Of a stretch of 64,000 nt of DNA, positions 1-12,500 are shown one piece after another (the first letter of the stretch is position 1; every line of letters begins with the position of its first letter). A program made the position numbers and the translations under genes. This DNA comes from Ditylenchus dipsaci (lineage: Eukaryota > Nematoda > Chromadorea > Rhabditida > Anguinidae): NCBI GenBank assembly GCA_004194705.1, contig SADC01001278.1:806001-870000 (forward strand), in the 5' to 3' direction. Under the pieces are notes generated by a model. That model did not search any database. It had not been told where the DNA came from and saw only the letters and a list, made by a program, of their open reading frames with translations.

Positions 1-2716
1 AGAGATTTCGCCAATCGCTGATTTCATTTTTCGCGCCTTTCAATAATCGAATGTTTCACCGATAACTACTTCGAAAATCACTAGTTACGCCACTATTTTA
101 AGCCCTATTTGTTATGGTTGTTATGGTGTCATAGCTTTGCGTGTTGTTTTTTATTACCTGACATAATGGTGTATAATTTTCGTTATCATCATTACTGTAT
201 TTTAAGATGCTCAGTGACATCGAATATAGCAGCAGTCAAGACGAAGCAACTTCTTCAGAAGAAGAGCTTGAAGAAATCCAGCGCACAGTGGAAAATCCTG
301 CTCAAGTCCATGCAAGCCGAATTTGTCAAGTTATTCCGAAGAGAAGGGCGAAAAAGCGAGAAGCTGTGGTTATGCCTGAAGTGGAGCTGCGTCTAATCCA
401 ATCTCGTCGAAGCAAGAGTCTTATCGTTTGTGAAGGTATTTTCCTACTATTTTTGCGAGGCGTGCACCAATCAAGTCTGCTGTATGTTTAGGGCACTGCT
501 ATAACTATTCTTTCACCGACGCAGATCAGGTCAAGCACTGGCGCTGCGCAAAAAGATATTCAGATGGGTGCAAGCAAACTCTGGAAAGCAATAAGGATGG
601 ACAATGCGTTGGAATGAGCCTTGGGCAACATGTACATACAGCAGAAGCAGTTGATGTGGAGCTACGAACAATCAGTTTGGAAGTAGCAGAGATGGCTCGC
701 AGAACGATGTAAGTTAAGTATTTCTAAAGTTGTCCTGAGTTTTTCCTCACAAAAGTTTCAGTTGTGTGCGCGCAAAATTTACGCTAAAGTAACTGAACAT
801 ATATCGGAGCAAGCTAAAGCTATTGTAGACTCGACAAATGTGGCAAGGGCTGTATCGTATCATCAGATGGTATATTACTTTTTCAGTAGATCTTTGAAAA
901 TTTTCAATTTAAATTTGCATTTAGAAACTGAATGACTGTCCAAATGGATCGTGCCTGCCATGTAATTTGGTAATTCCCGAGGACTTGAGGCTGTACAAAG
1001 AAGTTCCGTTTGTTCTCTACGATACAGGAAGAGGATCGCGACGAATGATTATTTTTTCTACGCCTGCTTTGATGGAGGTAAGATTACGTCGCCTGATAAG
1101 TCAAAATGAAAAGTTAATGTTTATTCTGCAGTGTCTTAGATTGGCCGAATACTGGGGGATGGACGGAACGTTCAAGCTGGTGCCAGAAGGATGGAAACAA
1201 CTGATGACAATTCATGCCAAGATCGGTGAAAGTTTCGTTCCATGTTTGCATGTGCTCTTGCCCAAGAAATCTGCTGGAACATATACTGGATTCTTCCGCA
1301 AAGTCAAACGTATCCTTCCAACTATCGTGGTCACCAATGCTCATATGGACTACGAAATAGCCCTATTTTCTAGTTTTGCGGCAGTTTTCCCTCGTATGTT
1401 GCTTCTTCCGCATTCTTTTGTTTTTCATTCTTTCGCATAACTTTTTAGTGGTCACAATCCACGGATGTATGTTTCACTTTGCTCAGGCGCACATCAAGAA
1501 AGTTGCAAAGCTGAAGTTGAAAAAAGTCTACGAAAGCGGCGGACTCTTTAGCATAGTCGTCAAAAAACTCAAAAGCTTAGTGTATGTACCTGTTGTGGAT
1601 GTCGTTGCTTGCTACTATCTTATTGTGGGAGAACAGTGCGCTCAATTTGCAGTAGGGTCACCTGAACAAAGTTTCATCAACTACTTTCTAAGAGTATGTT
1701 TGACTAATTTGTCTTGATTTTGTTAAATGTAGTTTTTCTGTTTGAGACTTGGATTGGACATGAGGGAGAAGACGGACGACGCCCGCTATTTGCTCATTCT
1801 CTGTGGAACTGTACTGAATTAGCACGAGAGGGGAAAGCGAAGACTACAAACTCACTTGAAGCGTGGCATCGATCTTTGCAGCTGGCGATGGGAACCACGG
1901 ATGGCAAGAAACCTCAATTCTGGAAGTGGCTTGGACAGCTTAAATTAGAGTGCTCAATGCAAGAGGCTAAGCTAATTTCTCTGCGCACAGGTGGCGATCC
2001 GAAGCTCAACAAAGTCGATTTGAGGCTCTCGGAGCGAAGGAAGAATATGGTACTGCGTTATGATAGAACAAATATGTTAGACTACGTTAAGAATCACGCA
2101 TTGTTTACCAGACTTGATCATTGTTGAACTGTTATCGATTTGGTTATCATTAGTGTGAAGAATAATAAATATTAATGTTCAAATTTGATTAGTTGTAGAA
2201 ATTCGGGTGATTGCAGAGAATTGGAATATGAAGAGAACGTATCCAAAAATTTGATAGAAAAGTAACTAATTTTTGTTGTTATTTTCCAAGACAGAATAAA
2301 TTTGGCCTGTTTGAATGTTCGGATACGAATTTGGACAAGGATAGATTCAAAAGATTTAGTGTAACAATCCGTTATGTCGAGCCACTCGTCCAATGCAATT
2401 GGCACGAGCAATTTCTACACGACTGACAAGCTAGCTAAAATAAGACACGAAAGAACAACAATACCTCACGTAAGAACAGAACTCGCCAAAGACTTAACTA
2501 AAACACATTTAAAACTGCTCTATTTGGAAATAAAACAGCAATCTCTGTATCAAGCAATGATAATACATTTAAGTCTCGAAAGTGAACTTTCCACACTAAG
2601 CAAAGATTGTCTAAATGGGTACCATGATGAAATGTAAATTGACTAAATAGTTCATATGCAAAACATTCGATTATTGAAAGGCGCGAAAAATGAAATCAGC
2701 GATGGGCGAAATCTCT
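1..2716 (+). mobile_element. Mutator-like (MULE) DNA transposon with 56-bp terminal inverted repeats
   Basis: Positions 1-56 and 2661-2716 are inverted repeats with a single mismatch; they start AGAGATTTCG and run to the ATTCGAATG block. The element may extend left of the window, so the target duplication cannot be checked. Between the ends lies an intron-containing MULE transposase (207-2127), then about 530 bp of AT-rich non-coding DNA. TCGAAAC-type words continue to about 2800, so the true right end could lie slightly further out. Confidence 0.85.
207..2127 (+). CDS. FLYWCH/MULE transposase, multi-exon
   Basis: This is the transposase of the surrounding element, expected to cut and rejoin DNA in the nucleus with an RNase H-fold DDE core. 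Exon 1 (207-435) is acidic/basic N-terminus. An intron at 436-491 joins SLIVCEG to HCYNYSF and on to HWRC...C...GQHVH, a FLYWCH zinc finger. Further exons give CNLVIPEDLRLYKE, then after a 54-nt intron (1078-1131) WGMDGTFKLVP, the first catalytic Asp region. MDYEIALFSSFAAVFP (second acidic site) and HGCMFHFAQAHIKK follow. After an intron ending near 1751, TWIGHEG...TNSLEAWHRSLQ is the conserved MULE C-terminal motif. Stop at 2127. The junction near 710-770 does not splice in frame by simple rules, so the copy may be damaged there. Family assignment is firm; exact exon ends are inferred. Confidence 0.8.
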
Positions 2717-4447
2717 TAATTGGCGAAACCTCTGACTTTCGAAACATGTGATTATTCAAATAGGCGCTTTTTGAAACATCTAATTGTCGAAGCTATGTAA
2801 AGCCGTATTCACGATGCCAAAAACATTTACACTACATTTACAATTACGCCTTCACGATACGAATGTAAATGTAAATGAACATTTTTGACTTACAGTCGTA
2901 GCCGGTCCCTTGAGAGTCGTTATAGATAGGTTGAATTTGAAAACCCTGAAAAAGTGCCGTTTTGCCTTATTTTAAGCCATTTTTCAGGGTTTTCAAATTC
3001 AACGTATCTATATCTCAGTGCAGAGTGGTCCTACGACAACGATCAAAATGTCATTTTGTAGAGAAATCATAGAGCTTTTAAAAAATGCAAAAGGGTGTAA
3101 ATTTTGATTTTTAAAGTTTTGAGAAAACCTCTTAATTATGTGGTCAAACAACCATTTTCCTTACATTTTATTTGAATTTGACTAGAAATCGACACTTTTA
3201 TTTCTATGGTCATAATTTTCCGTATAATAATTCAAAAAAAAAGTTTGATATACCAAATTGTAGCTGAGGAACAGGGCTTACAAATAGTCATTAAAAGTTG
3301 ACAATATATAAAAAATTAAAATCAATCAGCTTGAAAAAAAATCGTCCGCTATCAATTGTCGGGAGAAAAAACGAGGGGGTTACAAACCGCCTCAAGCAAT
3401 CGCGCAAAATTGATAATTTTATAACAAGTAGTAGGCTATAATTGTAGCCCTTCAAGTGCTCTACAAAACTGCCTATCGCGATTTTTAAAAGCATTTGAAA
3501 ATTTTTACGAAAAAAACAGTAAGTCTAATAATAAACGTGCCGTCCGCTATCAATTGTCCGCAACTGTATATAAAAATTCGAAAATTATAGTGACTGAAAT
3601 ATTTGATGGGTTTCGCCGGACATCTTGGCTGAAAAATTTGGTAACCCATAAAACTATTTTACCGTATTCTCTCTAATAGGCCGACATGTCGGTTTATTTT
3701 TCAACCCTTCAAAAATCGTGAAAATTTTGGGTCGAACTCGACATTTTCGGGTGAAAATCCAAAATCGAAAAAGCGGAATCGATAGAGCTCGTGGGAACTA
3801 AGAAAACGCAATAAACAGCGATGTAATTTTTTTTCTTCGGACTGAGATACGGTCCCTCAAAGTAGGGGGTGTCGGTTTATTAGAGGGTGTCGGCCTATTA
3901 GAGAGAATACGGTAGTCACTATTATTCTCAAACATTTCTATAGATTTGCAAGTGTGAAACCTATTTTTTTAATTTTCTAATGATTTTTATTCAAGAATCA
4001 AATTTTATCTGACCGATAAAATTTTATCTGTCAGATAAATTTTTATCTGGCAGATTAATTTTGTCTGTCAATAATTTGGATTTTATCTAGTAGATAAATT
4101 TATCGGTTCAGATAAATTTATCTGTTTTGCGCACCATGATTTAACTCCTCGTCATCAATAAAGCACTTTTAGTATTCTTTGAAAGTACTTGAACTGAATT
4201 TGCATTTACATTTACATTCGTATCGTGAAGGGGTGAGTGTGAATGTAAATGTAAGTGTTAATGTAAGTGTAAATGTAAGGTGTTTTCACAATCCAAAAAT
4301 TATTTACACTTACGTCGTGAAGGAGCCATAATGCACTAAGATTCAAATTTTGGGAGGTCGCGCCTTATCTGACGTCAGATTGTGATGTCAAGCGTCAGAA
4401 ACGTTTTCACTTAAAGATAGCTGAGACGATAAGCTGCACTTCGAGTG
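2717..4447. mobile_element. Non-coding region with a TIR-flanked element (about 2803-4328)
   Basis: No gene is seen. Blocks of CATTTACATTTAC-type words at 2800-2890 and 4200-4330 are inverted copies ending in TTCACGAT / ATCGTGAA, which suggests a non-autonomous element of about 1.5 kb. Inside are an imperfect hairpin (2930-3010, arms around AATTTGAAAACCCTGAAAAA), two copies of CCGTCCGCTATCAATTGTC (3342 and 3540), a pogo-type MITE (3660-3914) and an array of TTTATCTG/CAGATAAA words (about 3999-4128). Confidence 0.5.
3660..3914. mobile_element. pogo-type MITE, 255 bp, copy 1
   Basis: Begins TACCGTATTCTCTCTAATAG and ends with the inverse, TATTAGAGAGAATACGGTA. The subterminal word TCTAATAGGCCGACA / GTCGGTTTATTAGAGG is repeated. 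A second copy of the same length in opposite orientation lies at 20906-21160. The ends match those of the pogo-like elements at 31176 and 60102. Confidence 0.85.
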
Positions 4448-6470
4448 CTGACTTGGTCGGATATTGATTTTTTTGGTGCAAAATTAATATTTTTGGTGCA
4501 AATTAGATCTTTTGTGGTGCAAATATTTTTTCAGATTTTGGTTTTGCGTTTTTTCTACCAACTTTTTCAACTTTTTTCGAAAGTGATAACACCATCAGGT
4601 AGCTCTGCGATTCTAGTTTCTAACGCACGAGGTTTCGAAACAATAATTTGTGTTCTGTTTAACTTGAACAAAATGCCATAATTTTCACAGCGACTTTTTT
4701 TTCATCTTCGAAAACTCTGTTTTTTAGGCTTAGTATTTAGCCTTAATTTTTTGTCAACGAACTTTAAACCCCCAAAACATTTATTTGAACAATTCATCAT
4801 CATACTCGCAAGCAATCTGCATATCGAACAAAACATTTCGCAGAAAAGAATATTGGATAATTTTTACAAGAATTTTGCTTCTATTTCTTTGGCTTGCAAG
4901 TCTTCTTTCATCCTTATTGACCACAGCATGCAGCGCTTCTATAGACTGCTCAGAACTAGCTGATACGTGAAATTTCTGACGTGAGCGCACACCAGATGGC
5001 ACTTCGGTATTATAGGAACTGCAGGCAGTCTCTCCTTCATATATTTATCAAATTAGCATACAATCAAATAAGTATCTTAACAAAATCTCACTTTGAGGCA
5101 GGCAACATATTCATCTACAAGTCACCTACTTGAACAGTTCTGAATTTTAACTGGCCGAAAAGTTCATCTCTCAGCATTTCCAATTCTTATAGCACACTTT
5201 GTTGATTTTCTATTCTTATCAGCGACGAAACAGAGGAAAAGCTTGTCACGAAAGTTTCCGCTGAAGTCCAAATTGTTGGCTTGATGGAGTCGGAGAAGGC
5301 GAGACTCAAGAACTTGATTTGTGTTTGCTAACCAGAAGAAGCATTCATTACTCACTTGTTTTGAAACCACATGGAGCTCTTGAGAAAATTCATGCAGAAG
5401 GCTCGTACTTTATTAATCGGTGCAAAATGTCCATCTTTTGACGAAGCACAATTTCAAGTCAAGCTTTTTGAATGATAAGCGACGAATTACCTTGATCAAT
5501 TTACTTTTCATCGCGCACCTTTGTCTCCAGCTGAGTGTTCCAGCACAGTATTGTAGTTCTTCCATGGCAGACATCTTCTTCGGGCTGTCTTTCTTTGGAG
5601 CAGAAGCAATGCCCAGACGAGTGCGAACTTTTTTGATGACCATCTGAAATTCATCGAAGGAAGGTGGGACATCTTTGCCTTGGAAGAGTGAGACAATCTG
5701 GCCAATTTTGATAACGAGTAAAAAGATGGGTTTTTGCGTTTCCCATATAATTTTTGCATAAGACACCCTAAATTTGCATTTTTGCATACGTCCTTAGTAC
5801 CAAAATGCAGTAAAATTACTCATCTATCAATCCCTAGATTGCTTTTCTCAGAGAAGAATCAATTTAAAAGAGCATTCAAGCTTGTTTAGAACGACACTCA
5901 AATTCTCATTTCGATATTTTTTAGGAAAATCAACCAAATTTTCTAAATTTGATGGTTTTTAGGTGAGTGATGGCTATATCGATAGCCCAGAACACAGGGA
6001 ATCTACAAGTCAGCAAACTTGACGAAACTTGCTACAAATTAGTGATAAATGACTAAAGCAAAGACAAAAGAAAAATGAACATAAAATTGACAATCTAGGA
6101 TGAAGTTATTGAATTAGCGCGAAAATCCCTACTGAACACAAATCAATGTTTTGAAAACCCCTGTAACGAGATATCATTTGCTGCAATATCTATGTAAAAT
6201 GTGACGCGAAAAAGTAAAAGTATGGACCAAATAATTTTTTTCTGACCTCTTTCATATTTTTACCTTTATGTGATATATTTTGCAAAGATTTTCTGGTAAA
6301 TAATAGGTTCACAGAAACTAGAATCGCAGGGCTACCTGATGGTGAAATCATTTTTTGAAAAAGATTTAAAAATTTAATATATAAATACAAAACCAAAATT
6401 TGAAAGCAAATTCGCACCAAAAATAAATCATTTTGCACCTAAAAAATCAATATCCGACTTGGTCAGATAT
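4448..6470 (-). mobile_element. DNA element with long inverted ends (GGTCGGATATTGATTTTT...)
   Basis: The left end (from 4448, GACTTGGTCGGATATTGA) and the right end (to about 6470) are inverted copies over at least 200 bp. Both contain a GGTGCAAA series and the block CACCATCAGGTAG...CTGCGATTCTAGTTTCT. The same block recurs inside the element at 62791-63307. The core carries minus-strand coding segments (4784-5787). The terminal few bases are not a clean inverted repeat and no target duplication was identified. Confidence 0.6.
4784..5787 (-). CDS. Transposon-borne protein, fragmentary, unrecognised family
   Basis: Three minus-strand open segments read in order. Segment 5787-5413 includes VPPSFDEFQMVIKKVRTRLG and MEELQYCAGTLSWRQRC. 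Segment about 5400-5164 includes ECFFWLANTNQVLESRLLRL and FLCFVADKNRKSTKCAIRIG. Segment 5002-4784 includes FHVSASSEQSIEALHAVV. Likely introns separate them, for example a GT donor after MKSKLIK. The ADK...STK...IRIGN stretch resembles a motif in large nematode transposon-associated proteins, but I cannot name the family. The position inside long inverted ends makes a mobile-element origin likely. No complete frame is visible. Confidence 0.45.
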
Positions 6471-7207
6471 TATGCACAAGAAGTGAGTAAAACTCCAAAA
6501 GTGGGTAAAACTTTGAATTTTGTCGAAATCTCGAGATTGAAGTGCAAATCATAATGCGAATATTTTTTAAGTTTCAGGTTCAAATGCCCCTGGGTGAACA
6601 CCTTTTTTACTGTACATTTAAGTAGGTCCACCTACTTCTAGGCCGAAAACTATCGAGCAATCGATTGCAATCATTTCTAGCACTAAGTTACTGTCACTTA
6701 TTGCCCCAATTTTGCGATTCCAAGCAAATGACCATAAAAATGAAGGGGAATCAGCCGAAATGATGATCACTTAGCTTAACATCGCCTGTACCTTTACAGT
6801 CAAGTCTCTATATAAGATACCCTTGATATAGATACAGCTCTATATAAGATACACCTGGATCCGTCCCAAGTTGAATAAACCTCCTTAAATTAGTCTCTAT
6901 ATAAGATACACCTCGATACAAGATACACTTGGTCCGGTCCCGAGGGTGTACCTTATATCGAGGCTTGACTGTACCCATTTTGTGTTTTCTCGACGCATTT
7001 AGTAACTTTCTCTACTCACAATTCCATGAGAAATCAGCTATGAATTTTTTAACACCAAAATCCCACACCACAACAAAAAAAATTACAAATATAGCAACAA
7101 AGTTTCTCAAATATTTATTCAAACACCATAGTACAACACATAACAACGGCAAGTAAACAAATACCATATTCCAACCAAGCTTCTTAACAGTTTCTTGACA
7201 AGTTAGT
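6471..7207. other. Intergenic, with a TA-flanked MITE at 6795-6973
   Basis: No gene is recognised. The MITE begins TACAGTCAAGTCTCTATATA and ends CTTGACTGTA. The word CTCTATATAAGATACAC is repeated inside. CAGTC-type ends duplicated at TA are typical of Tigger/pogo or Tc1-like derivatives. An AATAAA on the minus strand at 7113-7118 could serve the valyl-tRNA synthetase transcript that ends at 7208. Confidence 0.6.
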
Positions 7208-10200
7208 TTAGAGCAGCTCTGAAAAAGTATCGAATATCAATTCCAGAAAACACCCCAAATACTAACCTTCACAAATCCACAACTTCCTGTTTATATTTAA
7301 GAGACGTTGGAGGCACAGGGTCTTTAATGATTCCTCGTAGAATGGATACTAAATATAGAGAAAAACCCTCAAATATATCAATAACTAAACAGACTACATC
7401 TTCCGGTTCAGGATATTCAGCTACACAGACGCTAGCCGACATCTCAGATCTTCGCTTAGCCAGCCTCTGCCACAATTCTTCAGACAAAAATGGCATGAAC
7501 GGTGAAATAAGGCGCAAGAACGTTTCCACACACAAATAGAGGACCTAAAAAACTTTTAAACTGATGAACTATTCAAAATCCACTATTGCGCACACCTGTT
7601 GCACAGCATAAACACGTGTTGCATCATCACTACGAAGGACATCCTTAACACACTCCACATAGATATCTAAACAGAAAATACTGGTCCAAGAAAAAAAGCC
7701 TTAGCAAACCGCAAAATTGGTAGAGCCAGAAATTGAACATGTTGTTTGCAGCGCTTGTGAACCTGTATGCCCCGATGTCTACATTACATTTGGCCACGCA
7801 AGAAGATAGCTGAGAAAGAATCCACTTGTCCACCTCATCTTCATGACCGGAAAGCTAAAATATCTCAACCACTAATAGAACTGTTAAGTTCAATATTGTC
7901 AACAGACCTTATATCTGTCTTCAAGCGGGAAGGAATTAGGCAAATTCATCATTACAAATTTGTAAGCTTGCCAAATCTTGTTGCCTGAATTTAGCCTGGA
8001 CGGTAACAAGAGGCGAAAAACAAACTATCTTACAAAAAGTTCTGTATCCCAAGAGTCGGAATACATCCAAATTGATATCCCGTCCATTTGAATGATAAGC
8101 CAACAAAGCAAACCTCAAAGCATCGGTTCCTGCAAATTTACTGTTTTATAATAACCGGCAATTAATCATCACTCACCACATTCTGGAATACCCAGTTTGA
8201 AATCACGCTGCAGACCAGACTTAGCAGTAGACAGTTCCCTAGAATGTTTTTCAGAAATGTGCAAATGGGACGCAGCTGACTCGCCAACAAAACAGTCGCC
8301 AACGATTCGCCAATGGCGAATCTCGCCAACGGAAAACTGGCCAACGAAAAATTCGACTAAACGGCCCTATATGGACGGTCCCAAGGGCAGTCATTTCGAA
8401 TTTTTGTTGGCGAGTTTCGTCGGTTGCGTCCCATGCAAATTTAGGCAAACACATACTTTGGATCCAAGTTTCCTTCTTCAAGCTTCTTTTTGAGCTCATC
8501 CAGTGTAATTCCACGAATAATGTCCAATGGATCAGTGACATTGCCCAAGGACTTACTCATTTTCCTCCCTTAAAACTTAGGTTAAAAAACAGTGAAAACA
8601 ATAATAAAAGAGAAAAATTTACCGTGCGCATCACGAATGACGGCATGAAGAAAAACCTAAGCAATTACAACATTAAAAAAGACTTAGTAAATTATCGGAG
8701 TGAAACCTCATCAAAAGGAAGTTTCCCACACAGTTCCTGCGACAAAAACACCATTCTAGCTACCCAAAAGAACAAAATGTCGTGCCCCGTCTCCATCAAA
8801 TGACCAGGAAAGAATTGCTCAAAATCCCTGGTCTGTTCAGGCCATCCCGTGATTGCAAAAGGCCACAAGCCAGCAGAAAACCAGGTATCCAACACATCTT
8901 CATCTGTAAAACATCTTTAGATAATAGATAGTAATCTTGATCACATTACCTTGTTTGACTGTGATCTTGCTAATATCGACATTGAAATTAACGGCAGCCT
9001 TGCAAATAGCTTCATCTTCAGTGTACGCAGCCACCCTAACACAATAACAGGGCTATGCAGCCAGAGACAAGAATTAGACAAACCAATATCGATCATCAAT
9101 AAGATCTCCCTTAGAAATGCTTAGATCATCGATCAAAACAAAATAGGCTGGAATGCGATGGCCCCACCACAGCTGCCTGCTAATACACCAGTCACTGAAA
9201 AAATAGATCGCTAGAATATGTAAAATATGATAAATGCGTTTACCGGCTGTCTTCAAGATAACGCTTCCAAGACACATGGTGAATATCGGGAATTATTCTA
9301 AATATTCGGAATGAAAAACAACACATAGTCTATAAATTTCATTTACTTGAGGTCACCGTTTTCTACTACTTCCAAGGCCTTTTGACACATCAACGAGCAC
9401 TTCACATACCATTGCGACTTTATCATTGGCTCAATTACGTCCTAAGCAGAAATTACGGTTCTAGTCGGTCATCGATAGCACCTTTTTGAAATTGCTTTCA
9501 AAACATGGAACATTTTAAACAGGTGCTTCCGATAACCGACTAGAACCGAAATTACTAACAAGGTTCACGTTTAACCAAAACGAAATAAAAACTTACAGAA
9601 GATCGGCTGAAAGAAAAACTATTAGATCAAATAGATGACCAATCGAAATTTCTAACCTGCAAATGGGCACTACCATAGGATTGTCGGCAACTCCACGAAA
9701 TAAGCACTCGGACTTCAAAGCCTCAATCACCTTCATTCTAGCATCAAAACGTTTCATACCGGAGAATAGTCCCTTTAAAGATCACATCAATAGGATGTAT
9801 GCAATAATTCACCCTCAGTCGTGATCACAAATGGTGTTAAAAACAGGGAAACCTACACAATTGTCAAGCAAATAGCCATCATCGGAGAGTATGTTAATAA
9901 AGGGCAATTTGTGTCGCAGACCCACTTCATAGTCTACATGATCATGAGACGGAGTGATCTTCACGGCACCTAGAATCCCAAACAATATGTTAAGAAGAAG
10001 AAGAAACAAATATGGAATGCCTGTTCCAAAACTCATATCCACAAACGAGTCTGCAATAATCAACAGAGTGCGATCAAGAAAGGGATGCTTGCACTTCTGA
10101 AAATCCATCATAAAAACAGTTTAGTAGACTGCAGAAGCTAATGAAACCTTGCAACAAGGTGGCGGTAACGAACATCCTCCTACAAACAAGTTAATGCAGT

Positions 10201-12096
10201 CAGCCAACACATAATTTACGAAATGCATACAGGGTGCACAGCAATAGCGACATCTCCAAGCATAGTTTCAATTCGAGTTGTAGCTACAATTACTTCTTCT
10301 TCCGAGTTTTCCACAGCATAAGCAAAGGAGACGAGAACACCTATAACATATATAAATAAGACCCGTCTTTAAAGTCATGAAATTACCAAATTTTACATTT
10401 CCCTCGTAACCAGGTACCTTCAAAAATGTACCCTTAGAAAGTTCCTTCTTGTCCACCTTAAAAATTGACGTAAGAATAATCACATGCAGTTTTAAGTGAC
10501 ATAAATCCCGAAACTATCAAAAAACCGTACCTCAATATCAGAGATAGCTGAACGCAGTGTGCAAGACCAGTTCACCTGCAATAGTAACAAATTTCTAGCC
10601 CCAAATTTCGTCGAATACTCACCAAACGATTGCTTCTGTAAATAAGTCCCTTCTCACGCAAGCGGATGAAGGCTTCCGTCACAGCGCGAACGACTGAAGG
10701 TTTTCTTTTATCAAAACGATAAAAGAAATTCATAAACACTACCCTTCGGATCCATAGAAAAAACGTGGCGGTCCCAATCAACACTTGCTCCCAACTTTTT
10801 TATTTGGTCATGAATGGTATGCTGCTTCCTAAATCTCATAGTACGGGATGTATCAAGAAATTTTAGCTTTTTAAAATGGCCGCAAGTTTTTTTAGAGCAA
10901 TATTTGGAATTCTGTTTACGCCGATCGATTTTTCTCGCCGACAATTTTTTTGATACACAATGTCAAAAAACACGATTTTTGCTTGGTCCGCCTGTGGTTT
11001 GTGCCCTCTTCTGGCAATGACCTCTCAATGGACCAGGCCCAAACACAGGGAAAAATAGTGTTTTTTATATTTTGTTATACGTTATATGCAAATGTCGGCG
11101 AGTAAAATCGATGGGCGTAAGCATAATTTCAAAAATCGCTCTAAAAAAAGGTGCGGCCATTTCAAGAAGATAAAATTTCTTGATACACCCTGTAGATGTA
11201 AACAGCAAAGTAAAATTCATGAAAAATGTTACTCGTCCTTCCACTTCCACACTTCTTCAATGAATTTGTCTCGTCCAGATCGTGTCTTGATAGTCCCTGC
11301 TCACGCAATATTTTTTTCTCCACCACCACCTGAGTAGCAATTCCTGCAATTCGAACAAGACGATTTGCAAAGACATTTAGATAGCGAAATTCCGAAAGAC
11401 TTACCAGCGTGATCACAGCCTAAAATTTTGAGCTAACACCATTATAAATAAGCAAAGGTTGTGTAAAAACCCGCCTGGATTATAGAGAACGGTCTTGCCC
11501 TTCATTCGATGCCTGAAATAGCAAAACAAATAGGTTGAAAACCGTAATCGCCATATACCATCGACACATTACGTCTTCCACCTAAGCGTGAATTATTAGC
11601 AAAAAAAGCGAAAATAAATATCAAAAAAAGTCGTACAGTGGTTGCCAAAGCGTGTCCTACATGCAAAGATCCTGTCACATTCGGTGGAGGCATGACAACT
11701 GTGAAATTTCCTTTAGGGTTAGGCACACTAAATACTTGGTTGGAGCGGATCTGAAACGTCATAACTGCTTACCTTAAAACACGGCCGTACTCTGGACGAA
11801 AAAAGCCTTCCTGAACCAACAAAGATAAAAACCCAGAAACTTTTTCCCATATATATTACCTTCTCCCACCATTCATACCACGCGGCTTCCACAAAAGTTG
11901 GTGAATAACCAGAAGGCAGCGGCAGACTCACATCTTAACCATCATAAGCCAGGTCAAAAGACAAAATGACAAGGGTAAACTTTCTTGTCGCCCGGCTTAG
12001 TGTTTCCTTCATACAGAACCGGAGCTCTCGATCTTATCTTGTTGATTTTTTCTCTACTCTGCTTTGACCAGAATTTTTAACTGTCGCAGTTTCCAT
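7208..12096 (-). CDS. VARS1: Valyl-tRNA synthetase (class I, eukaryotic cytosolic type)
   Basis: Charges tRNA-Val with valine in the cytosol, with an editing domain that clears mischarged threonine. Exons read in order: [10 protein letters not shown] start (ATG at 12096); [31 protein letters not shown], the HIGH motif (11652-11663); [29 protein letters not shown]; the editing domain with [13 protein letters not shown] and [56 protein letters not shown], the KMSKS motif (about 8550); [17 protein letters not shown]; and the anticodon-binding domain through [10 protein letters not shown]. Introns number about 18, mostly 45-60 nt. The last two (49 and 48 nt) lead to a stop at 7208, so the usual C-terminal coiled coil of vertebrate VARS1 is absent. 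Apparent one-base slips occur near KKSTR, HDL and MDPK. Two donors are GC. Confidence 0.93.
8267..8432. mobile_element. GGG-ended MITE in a ValRS intron
   Basis: Ends GGGACGCA...TGCGTCCC flank about six CGCCAAC/TTGGCG words. The flanks GTGCAAAT (8259-8266) and ATGCAAAT (8433-8440) form a 7/8 target duplication. Without the element the host intron is about 47 nt (GTATGTG...TTCTAG) and joins NLDPK to ELSTAKSG in frame, so splicing removes the insert. Confidence 0.75.
9456..9548. mobile_element. 93-bp MITE in a ValRS intron
   Basis: A hairpin with ends CGGTTCTAGTCGGT...ACCGACTAGAACCG and a perfect 6-bp flank duplication AAATTA (9450-9455, 9549-9554). It lies in the intron that joins CSRSS to [14 protein letters not shown]. 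Confidence 0.75.
10842..11194. mobile_element. mariner-like MITE in a ValRS intron
   Basis: TA-flanked ends ACGGGATGTATCAAGAAATT...AATTTCTTGATACACCCTG with arms of about 60-90 bp (word TGGCCGCA...TTTTTTTAGAGC in both). It is enclosed in the intron between KWKDE and KQHTIHDQ, which is about 50 nt once the insert is removed. Confidence 0.8.
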
Positions 12097-12239
12097 TCTT
12101 TCTAAATTTAGCAAAAGAAGATAAAACGAAGATTCTCCACACCCCATCCGCATCCCCTCCAAGCCCCCTGACAACCGGAATAAAATAACTATCGATACAA
12201 ACCAGATCGATACAACCTTCGACAGTGTCATTTATCAAA

Positions 12240-12500
12240 GACCTCATCAAAAGATTTTTTTTGCAGATTCTTCAGGGCGTCTAAATTTGAGAAACCCCGA
12301 AAAGGTTTTTTTTCCGCCAAGACAAATATTTTTTTGGCTTATATCGATGAGGTTCACCAGAAAGTTTTTTTTGTGTCACCAAAAAGTTTTTTCTACTTCC
12401 AAAAAACGAGTTGCCACCAAAAAGATATTCATGCCACCAAAAACTGAAATCGGCCATAAAAAAGCTGACCAGTACATATAACGGCTAAAGCCTATAAGCT
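12240..12500. other. Upstream of ValRS: low-complexity words
   Basis: No gene is seen. A degenerate series of CCACCAAAAAG / TCACCAAAAAGTTTTTT words occupies 12290-12450. Any ValRS promoter should lie just above 12096, but no clear core element can be named. Confidence 0.4.
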
